DNA from: Betaproteobacteria bacterium
GTDB lineage: Bacteria > Pseudomonadota > Gammaproteobacteria > Burkholderiales > Burkholderiaceae_C
Direction of reading: 5' to 3'
DNA length: 24,268 bases
NCBI GenBank assembly: GCA_005882155.1
Contig: VBCQ01000003.1
Coordinates: 1 to 24,268, forward strand
Shown piece after piece: positions 11,466 to 17,972 of this stretch (the first letter of the stretch is position 1; each line of letters begins with the position of its first letter). Below the pieces are notes generated by a model that did not search any database, had not been told where the DNA came from, and saw only the letters and a program-made list of their open reading frames with translations. Made by a program: the position numbers and the translations under genes.

Positions 11466-12701
11466 TCAGACGGCCGCAGCACGCGGCGCCAGTGCCGGCT
11501 CGCGGATCGGCAGGTGGACCAGCGCGGCGCCGGCGGCGAGAACGATGTCGGCGTACCACATCCAGTCGTAGCTGCCGGTCCATTCGAAGGCTTTGCCGCC
11601 GAAGTAGGCGCCGAGGAAGCCGCCGAGCTGGTGCGCGACCATCACGATGCCGAACAGCGTAGCCATGTGCGCCGGGCCGAAGAACTTGGCGACGAGCCCT
11701 GCTGTCGGCGGCACGGTCGACAGATAGGTCAGACCGATCACCGCGGCGAAGGCGAGCATCACGGCCGGCGTCTTCGGCGCGAGCATGAAGACGAGCACCG
11801 CGACCCCGCGCGCCGCGTAGACGAGCGACAGCAGCGTCTTCATGCGCCAGCGGCTCACGGCCCAGCCCATCGCGAAGCTGCCGACGATGTTGAAGAGGCC
11901 GATCACCGACAGCGACCATGCGCCCACCGCCGCCGGCAACTGACAGGCCGCGACGACGCCGGGCAAGTGCGTCGCGATGAACGCGACGTGAAATCCGCAG
12001 ACGAAGAAGCCGGCGCACAACATCCGATAGCTCGGGTCGGCGAGCGCGCGCCGGATTGCTGCGCGCGTGCCTTCGGGCTTGGCCGTCGCATGGGCTGACG
12101 CACCCGCATTCGATGAGCCGCGCAAGACCCACGCCGCCGGCAGCGCGAGCAAGGACAGCAGCGCCAGGCTCTGCAGCGAGGCGACCCAGCCGGCCACTTC
12201 GGTGATGCCTTGGGCGATCGGCGCGAACACGAACTGACCGAACGAGCCGCCGGCGTTGACGATGCCGGTCGCGATGCCGCGCCGCTCGGGCGGAATCAGC
12301 CGCGTGGTCGCGGCCATTAGCACCGACGGTCCCGCCATGCCGGCGCCGCCCGCGGACAGCACACCGATCGCCAGCACCAGGCCCCAGGTCGTGTGCATGT
12401 ACGGCACCAGCGCCGTGCCGATGGCGAGCAGCACGACGCCGGCGACGAGCACGCGACCCGCGCCGATGCGATCGGCGACGATGCCGGCGAGCGGCTGCGT
12501 CAAGCCCCACCAGAGCTGGCCGAACGCGAACGCGAGGCTGATGCTCGCGAGCCCGAGGCCGGTGCTGGTGTTCAGCGTGCTGAGGAACAGGCCCATCGAT
12601 TGGCGCGCGCCCATCGTCAGTGCGAACGTGCCGCCGGCGGCGAGCAAGACCCAGAAAAAAGTCGGCGCCAGGCGGCGCGACGATGCGATCGGGCTCATCA
12701 A
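11466..12701 (-). CDS. MFS transporter
   Basis: A 411-residue polytopic protein with about twelve hydrophobic segments, beginning with FFWVLLAAGGTFALTMGARQ. The loop GIVADRIGAGRVL between the second and third helices is the MFS A-motif region (G-x-x-x-D-R-x-G-x-x). The pseudo-repeat at the start of the second half is GWAVSRWRMKTLL. The central cytoplasmic loop (about residues 198-222) is hydrophilic. Substrate is unknown; members of this group carry organic acids, aromatic compounds or drugs. ATG 12701 overlaps the TGA of the upstream marR gene by four bases, so the pair is translationally coupled. That arrangement is typical of a MarR regulator controlling an efflux or uptake system responsive to the same ligand. 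Confidence 0.9.
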   Translation of the reverse strand: MMSPIASSRRLAPTFFWVLLAAGGTFALTMGARQSMGLFLSTLNTSTGLGLASISLAFAFGQLWWGLTQPLAGIVADRIGAGRVLVAGVVLLAIGTALVPYMHTTWGLVLAIGVLSAGGAGMAGPSVLMAATTRLIPPERRGIATGIVNAGGSFGQFVFAPIAQGITEVAGWVASLQSLALLSLLALPAAWVLRGSSNAGASAHATAKPEGTRAAIRRALADPSYRMLCAGFFVCGFHVAFIATHLPGVVAACQLPAAVGAWSLSVIGLFNIVGSFAMGWAVSRWRMKTLLSLVYAARGVAVLVFMLAPKTPAVMLAFAAVIGLTYLSTVPPTAGLVAKFFGPAHMATLFGIVMVAHQLGGFLGAYFGGKAFEWTGSYDWMWYADIVLAAGAALVHLPIREPALAPRAAAV

Positions 12702-13189
12702 GTCGGTTCCTCTTCGTCGTCAGTGGTGTCAAGAACGACCATGCAGTCGTCGATCAATTCGTGCAGCGCAGCGACGCGCTCGGCACCGAGGCGTGCGTTC
12801 AGCGCGAGCTGCGCCTGCTTCCATGCGCGCTGGACGTCAGCGCGCAAGGCGCGGCCGGCGTCGGTGACGCTGATCAATCGGCTTCGCCCATCGGCGCCCG
12901 GCCCTTGCTCGAGCCAGCCGCGGGCGAGCAGCGGCTGCAGGTTGCGGGTCAACGTCGATGCATCGAGCCGCATCCGCGCGGCGAGCTCGGACGGCTGGAT
13001 CGGCCCGAGCAAGACGACATGCGACAGCAGCGAGTACTGCGTGTTCTTCAGCCCGGTCGGCGCGACGTAGGCGTCGTAGTGGCGCGTGACGGCACGGCTC
13101 AGCTGGCGCAGCTTGAGATTGGTGCAGCCGCGCGGCGTCGCGTTGTCGGCGCGCGCCGGCTTGGCTTTCGAATCGGCATGTTGACCCAT
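12698..13189 (-). CDS. MarR-family transcriptional regulator
   Basis: A 163-residue winged-helix regulator. The DNA-binding part is seen in GLKNTQYSLLSHVVLLGPIQPSELAARMRLDASTLTRNLQPLLARGWLEQGPGADGRSRLISVTDAG, spanning positions 12874-13071: recognition helix around DASTLTRNLQPL, then the wing with D-G-R-S-R. Flanking helices would form the dimer interface. It overlaps the MFS transporter start (ATGA). A perfect 22-bp palindrome begins five bases upstream of its ATG, so autoregulation is likely. There is no Shine-Dalgarno sequence, and a TACAAT -10 on the minus strand ends eight bases before the ATG, which suggests a leaderless transcript. The ligand is unknown. The divergent thioesterase/glyoxalase pair is probably a second target. 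Confidence 0.92.
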   Translation of the reverse strand: MGQHADSKAKPARADNATPRGCTNLKLRQLSRAVTRHYDAYVAPTGLKNTQYSLLSHVVLLGPIQPSELAARMRLDASTLTRNLQPLLARGWLEQGPGADGRSRLISVTDAGRALRADVQRAWKQAQLALNARLGAERVAALHELIDDCMVVLDTTDDEEEPT

Positions 13190-13193
13190 TGAG

Positions 13194-13215
13194 ATTGATT
13201 GTAGCTACAATCAAT
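13194..13215. promoter_or_regulatory. 22-bp perfect palindrome, probable MarR operator
   Basis: The half-site ATTGATTGTAG is followed directly by its exact reverse complement, centred between 13204 and 13205. Its core TTGTAGCTACAA has the length and symmetry of MarR-family operators. It covers the likely -10 of marR (TACAAT on the minus strand, 13203-13198). It also covers the probable -35 (TTGATT, 13195-13200) of a rightward promoter whose -10 would be TATACA at 13219-13224. Binding here should repress both directions. Confidence 0.75.
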
Positions 13216-13224
13216 GCATATACA
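13195..13224 (+). promoter_or_regulatory. Possible promoter for the thioesterase-gloA pair
   Basis: TTGATT (13195-13200) and TATACA (13219-13224) are separated by 18 bases, each matching consensus at 4/6. The start point would lie about 30 bases before ATG 13261. The -35 and most of the spacer lie within the palindrome. Confidence 0.35.
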
Positions 13225-13260
13225 ACCGTCTACCTGCAAAATCCTCACCCGGAGAACGCG

Positions 13261-13806
13261 ATGAGCACCGAGTCCGCCACGACCGCCGAACAAACCTTGG
13301 CCGCCTGGCAGGCTCGCGAGGCGCAGTTGCGCGAGCGCGGCGTGGCGCCGGGCCTCGGGCGGCCCGAGCAATTCATCGGCCGCAGCGGCATGGAGATTTT
13401 CGAAGCCATGCTGCGCGGCGAGATTCCGATCCCGCCGATCTCCGGCACGCTGGACTTTCTGCTCGTCGAGGCCGAGCCCGGCCATGTTCAGTTCCAGGGC
13501 CGGCCGGCGTTCGCGCACTACAACCCGATGGGCAGCGTGCACGGCGGCTGGATCGCGACGCTGCTCGATTCGGCGCTCGCCTGCGCGGTCCACACACTGT
13601 TGCCTGTCGGCAAGAGCTACACCACGGTCGAGCTGAAGGTGAACTACGTGAAGGCGTTGACCGACCGCGTTCCGCTCGTGCGCGCGATCGGCGACATCAT
13701 CTACAGCGGCGGCAAGATTGGCACTTCTCAAGGCAAGCTCATTGGCCCCGATGGCACACTGTTCGCCCATGCCACCACCACCTGCATCGTGCTCGACGCA
13801 CGCTGA
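13261..13806 (+). CDS. PaaI-like hotdog-fold thioesterase
   Basis: A 181-residue protein of the 4HBT/PaaI thioesterase superfamily, which hydrolyses acyl-CoA or aryl-CoA thioesters. The diagnostic stretch is HYNPMGSVHGGWIATLLDSALACAVHTLLP at 13518-13607: the N-x-x-G-x-x-H-G-G loop, then the central helix with the catalytic acidic residue (D in LLDSA). The hotdog strands follow (YTTVELKVNYVKAL, LVRAIGDIIYSGGKIGTSQGKL, ATTTCIVL). An N-terminal extension of about 60 residues precedes the hotdog domain. ATG 13261 has GGAGA nine bases upstream. The substrate is unknown. It is followed after nine bases by glyoxalase I and is divergent from marR across the palindrome, so it is probably controlled by that regulator. 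Confidence 0.88.
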   Translation: MSTESATTAEQTLAAWQAREAQLRERGVAPGLGRPEQFIGRSGMEIFEAMLRGEIPIPPISGTLDFLLVEAEPGHVQFQGRPAFAHYNPMGSVHGGWIATLLDSALACAVHTLLPVGKSYTTVELKVNYVKALTDRVPLVRAIGDIIYSGGKIGTSQGKLIGPDGTLFAHATTTCIVLDAR

Positions 13807-13815
13807 CACTCCGCG

Positions 13816-14214
13816 ATGAGACTGCTCCACACCATGCTGCGGGTCGGCGACCTGCAACGCTCGATTGCCTTCTACACCGAGGTGCTCGGCATGCGATTGC
13901 TGCGCACCACCGAACGGCCCGAGCAGAAGTACGACCTCGCCTTTATCGGCTACGGCAACAACCCCGAGCACGCCGAGCTCGAGCTGACCTACAACTACGG
14001 CGTAGCCCACTACGAGCTCGGCACCGCCTACGGCCACATCGCGATCGGCGTGCCCGATGTCGCAGCGACCTGCAACATGGTCCGCGAGAAGGCGTCGGCG
14101 CTCGGCGGCGCGATCACGCGCGAGGCCGGGCCGGTGAAGGGCGGCACGACGATCATCGCGTTCATCACCGACCCCGACGGCTACAAGATTGAGTTGATCC
14201 AGCGCGACGCCTGA
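13816..14214 (+). CDS. gloA: lactoylglutathione lyase (glyoxalase I)
   Basis: GlxI converts the hemithioacetal of methylglyoxal and glutathione to S-lactoylglutathione. The 132-residue protein starts MRLLHTMLRVGDLQRSIAFYTEVLGM and has all four metal ligands of the E. coli enzyme: H5, E56 (ELELTYN), H74 (YGHIAIGV) and E126 (DGYKIELIQ). It is the short form without the extra loops of the zinc-dependent human type, so nickel or cobalt dependence is expected from the family. It lies nine bases after the thioesterase gene with no convincing ribosome binding site of its own, so it is probably translated with that gene. A stem-loop follows its stop. This is one of several glutathione-linked genes in the window. 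Confidence 0.95.
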   Translation: MRLLHTMLRVGDLQRSIAFYTEVLGMRLLRTTERPEQKYDLAFIGYGNNPEHAELELTYNYGVAHYELGTAYGHIAIGVPDVAATCNMVREKASALGGAITREAGPVKGGTTIIAFITDPDGYKIELIQRDA

Positions 14215-14230
14215 GCGGCGGTGCTGCCCC

Positions 14231-14256
14231 AAGGGCCCGCATCGAGCAGGGCCTTT
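14231..14256 (+). terminator. Stem-loop after gloA, probable terminator
   Basis: AAGGGCCC (14231-14238), a ten-base loop, and GGGCCTTT (14249-14256) pair over eight positions with one G-T wobble, 16 bases after the gloA stop. The 3' arm ends in TTT. This is the best Rho-independent terminator candidate in the window. Confidence 0.5.
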
Positions 14257-14264
14257 CGCGGCAT

Positions 14265-14295
14265 TGTGTAATCGTGTCAGCTACACAGACACGAT
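14265..14295. repeat. Two overlapping, mutually exclusive inverted repeats
   Basis: TGTGTA (14265-14270) pairs with TACACA (14282-14287), and ATCGTGTC (14271-14278) pairs with GACACGAT (14288-14295). The arms interleave, so the two hairpins cannot form together. They lie in the convergent gap between gloA and the Rrf2 gene and may terminate the minus-strand transcript. Confidence 0.4.
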
Positions 14296-14318
14296 AAATG
14301 CCCCGCCCCGCCTTTCGA

Positions 14319-14756
14319 TCAAGCCGTCTTGCGCTTCGCGAGCTTCTGGATGTCGCGCACGATATCGGCGATGCTGACATTCGCGAGCTCGCCCTCCATC
14401 GCCTCGCCGGCCCGCGTGAATGGGCCCTGCAGCACATGCTGGATGTGCTTGCCGACCGTGCACGCGTCAGACGGCTCGGTCCGGTGCAACGCGAACAGCT
14501 GCTCGTTCTCGACGGCCTTGTAGACGTCGAGCAGCGAGATCGCTTCGGGCGGTTGCGCGAGCAGCGATCCGCCGCCCTGCCCCAGCTGCGATTGCGACAG
14601 CCCGGCCGCGTTGAGCATCGACAGCAAGCGGCGGATCACCGCCGGATTGGTGCTCGCGCTCTTGGCGATCACCTCGGAGCGCACCGGTTCGCCTTTGTGC
14701 AGCGCGAGCGTTGCGAGGGTGTGAACGGCGAGCGCGAGGCGACTGCTGGTGGGCAT
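14319..14756 (-). CDS. Rrf2-family transcriptional regulator (no Fe-S cysteines)
   Basis: A 145-residue winged-helix regulator starting MPTSSRLALAVHTLATLALHKGEPVRSEVIAKSASTNPAVIRRLLSMLNAAGL (in pieces along 14598-14756). This is the Rrf2 layout: a first helix S-R-x-x-x-A-V-H-x-L, then a helix-turn-helix with NPAVIRRLLSML, then a wing G-x-G-G-G-S-L. The three clustered cysteines that bind Fe-S in IscR, NsrR and RsrR are absent; only one cysteine (SDACTV) is seen. It should therefore sense something else, perhaps by thiol chemistry, as in YwnA/CymR-like or other cluster-less members. It is divergent from a glutathione S-transferase gene, its likely target. Confidence 0.9.
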   Translation of the reverse strand: MPTSSRLALAVHTLATLALHKGEPVRSEVIAKSASTNPAVIRRLLSMLNAAGLSQSQLGQGGGSLLAQPPEAISLLDVYKAVENEQLFALHRTEPSDACTVGKHIQHVLQGPFTRAGEAMEGELANVSIADIVRDIQKLAKRKTA

Positions 14757-14766
14757 GGCAACGAAA

Positions 14767-14791
14767 TTTTACCGAGTGTGTTTTCCCCGAG
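14767..14791. promoter_or_regulatory. Direct repeat in the rrf2/gst divergent region
   Basis: TTTTACCGAG (14767-14776) and TTTTCCCCGAG (14781-14791) form an imperfect direct repeat 14 bases apart, just upstream of the Rrf2 ATG. A small hairpin GAGGC-GCACG-GCCTC follows. Either could be regulator binding sites; the evidence is only sequence symmetry. Confidence 0.25.
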
Positions 14792-14841
14792 GCGCACGGC
14801 CTCTCATTGACCTTCAACCTCAACCTTCAAAGGCACGAAAG

Positions 14842-15450
14842 ATGAAACTCTTCTACGCTCCCGGCGCCTGTTCGCTCGCACCCCACATCCTCCTGCGTGA
14901 ATCGCAGTTGCCGTTCGAGCTCGAGCGCGTCGACACCAGCGCGCACAAGACGCAGCATGGGGTCGACTACTACACGATCAACGCGAAGGGCTACGTGCCG
15001 CTGCTCGAATTCGCCAACGGCGAGCGCCTGTCCGAAGGGCCGATCATCAGCCAGTACATCGCCGACACGGCGGCCAACACGACGCTGATGCCGCCGGCCG
15101 GCAGCCTGCAGCGCTATCGCGTGATGGAGTGGCAAAGCTACATCACGTCGGAGCTGCACAAGTCGTTCAGTCCGCTGTTCAATCCGAGCCTCGAGGCGTC
15201 GGCGAAAGCCGTATTCAGTGCGTCGCTGCGCAAGAAGTTCGAATGGGTGTCGACTCAGCTCGAAGGCAAGCAATATCTCACCGGCGACGACTTCACCGCT
15301 GCTGACGCCTACCTCTTCACGGTCGCGAACTGGGCCGGCTACGTGAAGCTCGATCTGACCGATCTGAAAGACCTGCAAGGCTTCATGAGGCGCGTCGCCG
15401 AGCGGCCCGCGGTCAAGGCCGCAATGAAAGCCGAAGGCCTGCTGAACTGA
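14842..15450 (+). CDS. gstA: Glutathione S-transferase, beta class
   Basis: A 202-residue GST that conjugates or reduces substrates with glutathione. The N-terminal thioredoxin domain begins MKLFYAPGACSLAPHILLRE, with the beta-class cysteine at position 10. The conserved cis-proline region is YVPLLEFANGERLSEGPIISQYIAD, and the all-alpha C-terminal domain has H106-K107 (SELHKSF), the beta-class active-site histidine, plus LTGDDFTAADAYLF. Length and these residues fit E. coli GstA well. ATG 14842 is chosen as the start of the fold, with AGGCACGAAAG upstream; codons further up give no GST sequence. It is divergent from the cluster-less Rrf2 regulator and ends six bases before the convergent eda stop. 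Confidence 0.94.
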   Translation: MKLFYAPGACSLAPHILLRESQLPFELERVDTSAHKTQHGVDYYTINAKGYVPLLEFANGERLSEGPIISQYIADTAANTTLMPPAGSLQRYRVMEWQSYITSELHKSFSPLFNPSLEASAKAVFSASLRKKFEWVSTQLEGKQYLTGDDFTAADAYLFTVANWAGYVKLDLTDLKDLQGFMRRVAERPAVKAAMKAEGLLN

Positions 15451-15456
15451 GTTGGA

Positions 15457-16092
15457 TCACGCGTTGCGCAGCGCGGCGCTCGCGCGCGCCAGCTGCGTGA
15501 TGCGTGGCCAGTCTTTCGCATCGACAGCGTCCTGCGGCGTCAGCCACGAGCCGCCGCAGACCTTCACGTTGGGCAGCGCGAGAAACTGCGGCGCAGTCTC
15601 GACCGTGATGCCTCCGGTGGGGCAGAACGCGACATCCGGGAACGGCCCCGCGAGCGCCTTCAACAGCGGGATGCCGCCGGCCGCGGTGGCCGGAAAAAAT
15701 TTGAGGAAGTCGTAGCCGTCGGCGTTCGCCTGCATCACTTCGCTTGCCGTCGCGACACCGGGCAGCAGCGGAAGACCAAGGTTGCGACAGGCGATGCCGA
15801 CGTCGCTCGAATAACCAGGGCTCACGGCAAACCGGCAGCCCGCATCACGCGCCGCCTGCGCGTCGGCGACGTTGCGAACCGTGCCGGCGCCGACGATCGC
15901 GTCAGGCACCGCACGCGCGATCGCCTCCATGCAGCGCAGCGCAACCGGCGTGCGCAGCGTGATCTCGAGCACGCGCACGCCGCCCTCGATGAGCGCTTGC
16001 GCAAGCGGCACCGCGTCGTCGAGACGCTGGATGACGATGACCGGAATGACCGGCCCGGGTGCTGCGAGCTCGCGTGGATTCATCATCGTCAT
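15457..16092 (-). CDS. eda: KDPG aldolase (2-dehydro-3-deoxy-phosphogluconate aldolase)
   Basis: Splits 2-keto-3-deoxy-6-phosphogluconate into pyruvate and glyceraldehyde 3-phosphate, the last Entner-Doudoroff step. The 211-residue class I aldolase has E43 and R47 (VLEITLRTP), the GAGTVRN phosphate/pyruvate region, and the Schiff-base lysine K131 (YDFLKFFPA), followed by the GGI and CGGSWLT motifs. ATG 16092 overlaps the edd TGA (ATGA), so translation is coupled. The second and third methionines a few codons in are alternatives. The open frame continues far upstream, but that part is only a shadow of edd. Confidence 0.97.
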   Translation of the reverse strand: MTMMNPRELAAPGPVIPVIVIQRLDDAVPLAQALIEGGVRVLEITLRTPVALRCMEAIARAVPDAIVGAGTVRNVADAQAARDAGCRFAVSPGYSSDVGIACRNLGLPLLPGVATASEVMQANADGYDFLKFFPATAAGGIPLLKALAGPFPDVAFCPTGGITVETAPQFLALPNVKVCGGSWLTPQDAVDAKDWPRITQLARASAALRNA

Positions 16093-17903
16093 GCCCAAGT
16101 GATCGCGCCTTCCTCGGCGCCGCGCACGTTGCGGCGCATGCCGCCGAACAGATCGCGACCGAGGCCGTGCGCATTGTTGTCGCGCTGCGGGTCGCCGATG
16201 GCTGCCGCCTCGCGCGACGCCCAGCTCGCCTCGTCGACCTGCGCGCTCAGCGTACCGGCCTTCGCGTCGAGCCGGATCACATCGCCGTCGCGGATCTTCG
16301 CGATCGGCCCACCGTCCACCGCTTCGGGGCTCAGGTGGATGGCAGCAGGCACCTTGCCCGATGCGCCGCTCATTCGCCCGTCGGTCACCAGCGCGACCTT
16401 GAAACCCTTGCCTTGCAGCACGCCAAGCGGCGGCGTGAGGTTGTGCAGCTCCGGCATGCCATTGGCGCGCGGACCCTGGAAGCGCACGACGGCGACGAAG
16501 TCGCGCTCCAGCTGGCCGGCCTTGAACGCGGCAAGAAACTGCTCTTGCGAATCGAACACGATGGCCGGCGCTTCGACGACATGCCGGTCGTCGGGAACCG
16601 CCGACACCTTGATCACCGAGCGACCGAGGTTGCCGATCAGCAGCTTCAAGCCGCCGCTCGCGCTGAAGGGCTTGGCGGCTGTGCGAACGATGCTGTCGTC
16701 GATGCTTTGCGCGGGCAGGTCGTGCCATGCGAGCGCATTGCCTTCGCGTGCCGGCACGCGGCCGTAGGCGGCGAGGCCCTGCGGCACGACCGTCGCGACA
16801 TCGTCGTGCAGGCAACCGGCAGCGAGCAGCTCGCGGATGACGAAGCCGGGGCCGCCGGCCGCCTGGAACTGGTTCACGTCGGCGCTGCCGTTCGGATACA
16901 CGCGCGCGAGCAGGGGCGTGACTTGCGACAGCTCGGAGAAGTCGGTCCAGTCGATGACGATGCCGGCGGCGCGCGCCACCGCGACCCAGTGGATCAAATG
17001 ATTCGTCGAGCCGCCGGTGGCCAGTAGTGCGACCATCGCGTTGACGATGCTGCGCTCGTCGACGAGCCGTCCGATCGGCGTGAAGCGCCTTTTCTGCGTG
17101 ATGCCGAGCACCGTGCGCACCGCCTCGCGCGTCAGCTCCTCGCGCAGCTGTGCGTGCGGGTGGATGAAGGCCGCGCCGGGCACATGCAGGCCCATCGCTT
17201 CGAGCAGCACCTGGTTGCTGTTGGCGGTGCCGTAGAAGGTGCAGGTGCCGGGGCCGTGATAAGCGGCCGACTCGGCCTCGAGCAGCTTGTCGCGCTTCAC
17301 CTGGCCTTGAGCGTACTGCTCGCGCACTTTCGACTTGTCGTTGTTCGACAAGCCGGTGCTCATCGGCCCCCCGGGGACGAACACGCACGGCAGATGGCCG
17401 AAGTGCAGCGCGCCGATCAACAGGCCGGGCACGATCTTGTCGCAGATGCCGAGCAGCAGCGCGGCATCGAACACGTCGTGGGTCAGCGCGATCGCGGTGC
17501 CCATCGCGATCGTGTCGCGCGAAAACAAGCTCAGCTCCATGCCGGGCTGGCCTTGCGTGACGCCGTCGCACATCGCAGGCACGCCACCGGCAACCTGCGC
17601 GGTGGCGCCTTGCTTGTGCGCCTCGTCGCGGATCACGTCGGGGAAGTGCTCGTAGGGCTGGTGTGCCGACAGCATGTCGTTGTAGGCCGTGACGATGCCG
17701 ATGTGCGGCGCGCGCTCGGCGACGATGCGCAGCTTGTCGCCGGCCGGCAGCGCGGCCACCGCGTGCGCGACGTTGGCGCAACCCATGCGGTCGGTGCCGC
17801 GCGGCCGCGCCGCGGTTTGCTCGACGCGGCGCAGGTAGGCGTCGCGGGTTTCGGCACTGCGCTCGCGGATGCGCTGGGTGACTTGAAGAAGCGTGGGATT
17901 CAT
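16089..17903 (-). CDS. edd: 6-phosphogluconate dehydratase
   Basis: Dehydrates 6-phosphogluconate to KDPG, the first committed Entner-Doudoroff step. The 604-residue protein is full length and belongs to the IlvD/Edd family of Fe-S dehydratases. Likely cluster cysteines are C112 (MCDGVTQG), C154 (GICDKIVPG) and C221 (GTCTFYGTAN). Other signatures are HIGIVTAYNDMLSAHQPYE, the ATGGSTNHLIHW segment and the C-terminal VTDGRMSGASGKVPAAIHLSPEA region. ATG 17903 has a GGGG stretch eight bases upstream. It forms a two-gene operon with eda. A sigma70-like promoter with a HexR-like operator in its spacer lies 41-69 bases upstream of the ATG, so induction by KDPG through HexR is the likely control. No hexR or zwf gene is present in the window. 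Confidence 0.97.
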   Translation of the reverse strand: MNPTLLQVTQRIRERSAETRDAYLRRVEQTAARPRGTDRMGCANVAHAVAALPAGDKLRIVAERAPHIGIVTAYNDMLSAHQPYEHFPDVIRDEAHKQGATAQVAGGVPAMCDGVTQGQPGMELSLFSRDTIAMGTAIALTHDVFDAALLLGICDKIVPGLLIGALHFGHLPCVFVPGGPMSTGLSNNDKSKVREQYAQGQVKRDKLLEAESAAYHGPGTCTFYGTANSNQVLLEAMGLHVPGAAFIHPHAQLREELTREAVRTVLGITQKRRFTPIGRLVDERSIVNAMVALLATGGSTNHLIHWVAVARAAGIVIDWTDFSELSQVTPLLARVYPNGSADVNQFQAAGGPGFVIRELLAAGCLHDDVATVVPQGLAAYGRVPAREGNALAWHDLPAQSIDDSIVRTAAKPFSASGGLKLLIGNLGRSVIKVSAVPDDRHVVEAPAIVFDSQEQFLAAFKAGQLERDFVAVVRFQGPRANGMPELHNLTPPLGVLQGKGFKVALVTDGRMSGASGKVPAAIHLSPEAVDGGPIAKIRDGDVIRLDAKAGTLSAQVDEASWASREAAAIGDPQRDNNAHGLGRDLFGGMRRNVRGAEEGAITWA

Positions 17904-17928
17904 TCGAGATGCCCCGGCAAAGAGCCAT

Positions 17929-17956
17929 GTAACTCCACCGGCGATTGTGGAGTAAC
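17929..17956. repeat. Imperfect inverted repeat across the edd -10 region
   Basis: GTAACTCCAC (17929-17938) and GTGGAGTAAC (17947-17956) are inverted copies matching at 9 of 10 positions, separated by eight bases. The dyad contains the -10 box and overlaps the HexR-like site. It could be a second operator. Confidence 0.4.
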
Positions 17957-17972
17957 TTAATTACATCGTCAA
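17944..17972 (-). promoter_or_regulatory. edd-eda promoter
   Basis: On the minus strand TTGACG (17972-17967) is followed after exactly 17 bases by CACAAT (17949-17944). The -35 matches 5/6 and the -10 4/6. The transcript would start near 17937, about 35 bases before the edd ATG. Confidence 0.55.
17951..17965 (-). promoter_or_regulatory. HexR-like operator
   Basis: Minus-strand TGTAATTAAGTTACT matches the published HexR-type palindrome TGTAATTAAATTACA at 13 of 15 positions. It lies wholly inside the spacer of the edd promoter, where a bound RpiR-family repressor would block polymerase. The HexR assignment rests on similarity to the known motif and on edd-eda being the classic HexR target. Confidence 0.6.

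Noticed and set aside
14319..14756. Rrf2 protein as IscR or NsrR
   Set aside because: The three clustered Fe-S cysteines are absent and there are no isc genes nearby.
15457..17928. A single 823-codon minus-strand frame that could look like a fusion protein ending in KDPG aldolase
   Set aside because: Only the last 211 codons are protein-like (eda); the upstream part is the wrong frame of edd, which has its own intact frame and an ATGA overlap with eda.
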